Positions 63,842 through 64,000 of a DNA stretch of 64,000 bases are shown in pieces. A model generated the notes under the pieces. It was not told where the DNA came from. It did not search any database and worked only from the letters and a program-made list of their open reading frames with translations. The number at the start of each line of letters is the position of its first letter. The first letter of the stretch is position 1. Source of the stretch: an uncultured Clostridia bacterium (GTDB lineage Bacteria > Bacillota > Clostridia > Christensenellales > UBA1242); assembly GCA_934747805.1 (NCBI GenBank), contig CAKVHC010000002.1, forward strand, positions 62,001 to 126,000, read 5' to 3'. A program made the position numbers and the translations under genes.

Positions 63842-64000
63842 TTATTTTTCTCCCAAAAATGTTTTAAGTCGGTAACAAAAATTTTGTTTGTTTTCCAGAT
63901 AGGCAAAATGTCCGTAATCAACAACATGGCATTCGGCATTTGGAATGTGTTTATGAAAATATGAGCACATATACATAGGTGTTTCTTTATCGAGTTTGCC
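63842..64000 (-). CDS. Alpha/beta hydrolase, C-terminal part (5' end outside window)
   Basis: 52 residues are visible: DKETPMYMCSYFHKHIPNAECHVVDYGHFAYLENKQNF..., with the Asp-x(2-3)-P pattern and a catalytic-type His (DYGHF) of alpha/beta hydrolase C-termini. The frame is open to the window edge. The stop is next to the ATG of the Mur ligase gene, so the two are translationally coupled. Confidence 0.75.
   Translation of the reverse strand, partial: GKLDKETPMYMCSYFHKHIPNAECHVVDYGHFAYLENKQNFCYRLKTFLGEK

Overview
The window is a 64 kb piece of a low-GC, Gram-positive-type (Bacillota) genome, most likely an uncultured anaerobic Clostridia-like lineage. The support is pyruvate:ferredoxin oxidoreductase, the mcsA-mcsB-clpC cluster, a secG-rnr-smpB-ssrA cluster, RecX, Lgt, PemK/MazF, a membrane-linked MurF-type ligase and very large cell-surface proteins with C-terminal membrane anchors. 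The standard code (UGA as stop) fits all frames. I cannot name a genus from sequence alone.

Layout. 1-2331: 3' part of a surface M64-type metalloprotease. 2332-2870: an odd intergenic island with a 14-bp inverted repeat, a 21-bp copy of a tRNA 3' end, two 44-bp hairpin repeats and tRNA-Leu(CAA). 3053-7201: nucleoside kinase, polA, a small secreted or membrane peptide, an ArsR regulator. 7315-13975: pgk, gpmI, secG, rnr, smpB and tmRNA. 14078-18252: TfoX-like protein, hypotheticals, an XRE regulator, an anchored coiled-coil protein, a ComEC-type hydrolase. 18331-20642: two degenerate enzyme homologues (shikimate-kinase-like and transketolase-like). 20899-25136: nifJ and truA. 25215-25650: relic of a surface-protein gene. 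25886-29859: rplM-rpsI, lipoprotein, rpiB, TM2 protein, mnmA. 29911-32113: PemK/MazF module, recX, cmk. 32243-35494: envelope proteins and lgt. 35654-45373: one 3239-residue surface protein. 45398-53113: trxB, ung, hflX, mcsA, a degenerate mcsB, clpC and a stand-alone dsRNA-binding-domain protein. 53125-56830: a degenerate ABC ATPase, two small Gln/Asn-rich proteins, yhbY, obg, nth. 57187-64000: DUF3343/cysteine desulfurase pair, membrane protein, pyrimidine-nucleoside phosphorylase, tsaE, a tsaB-rimI fusion, a membrane MurF-like ligase and the 3' end of an alpha/beta hydrolase.

Two patterns stand out. First, about twelve genes (arsR, the 10079 gene, rnr, the ComEC-type gene, truA, the TM2 gene, recX, lgt, ung, the ABC-like gene, nth, pdp) have a promoter whose -10 box ends 5-7 nt before the start codon and have no Shine-Dalgarno. 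This predicts leaderless mRNAs as a routine mode in this lineage, alongside genes with clear AGGAGG sites. Second, four genes encode recognisable enzyme folds that have lost their catalytic or nucleotide-binding residues: an AroK-like, a transketolase-like, McsB and an ABC ATPase. They have no stop codons or frameshifts and lie among housekeeping genes, so they look like retained pseudoenzymes.
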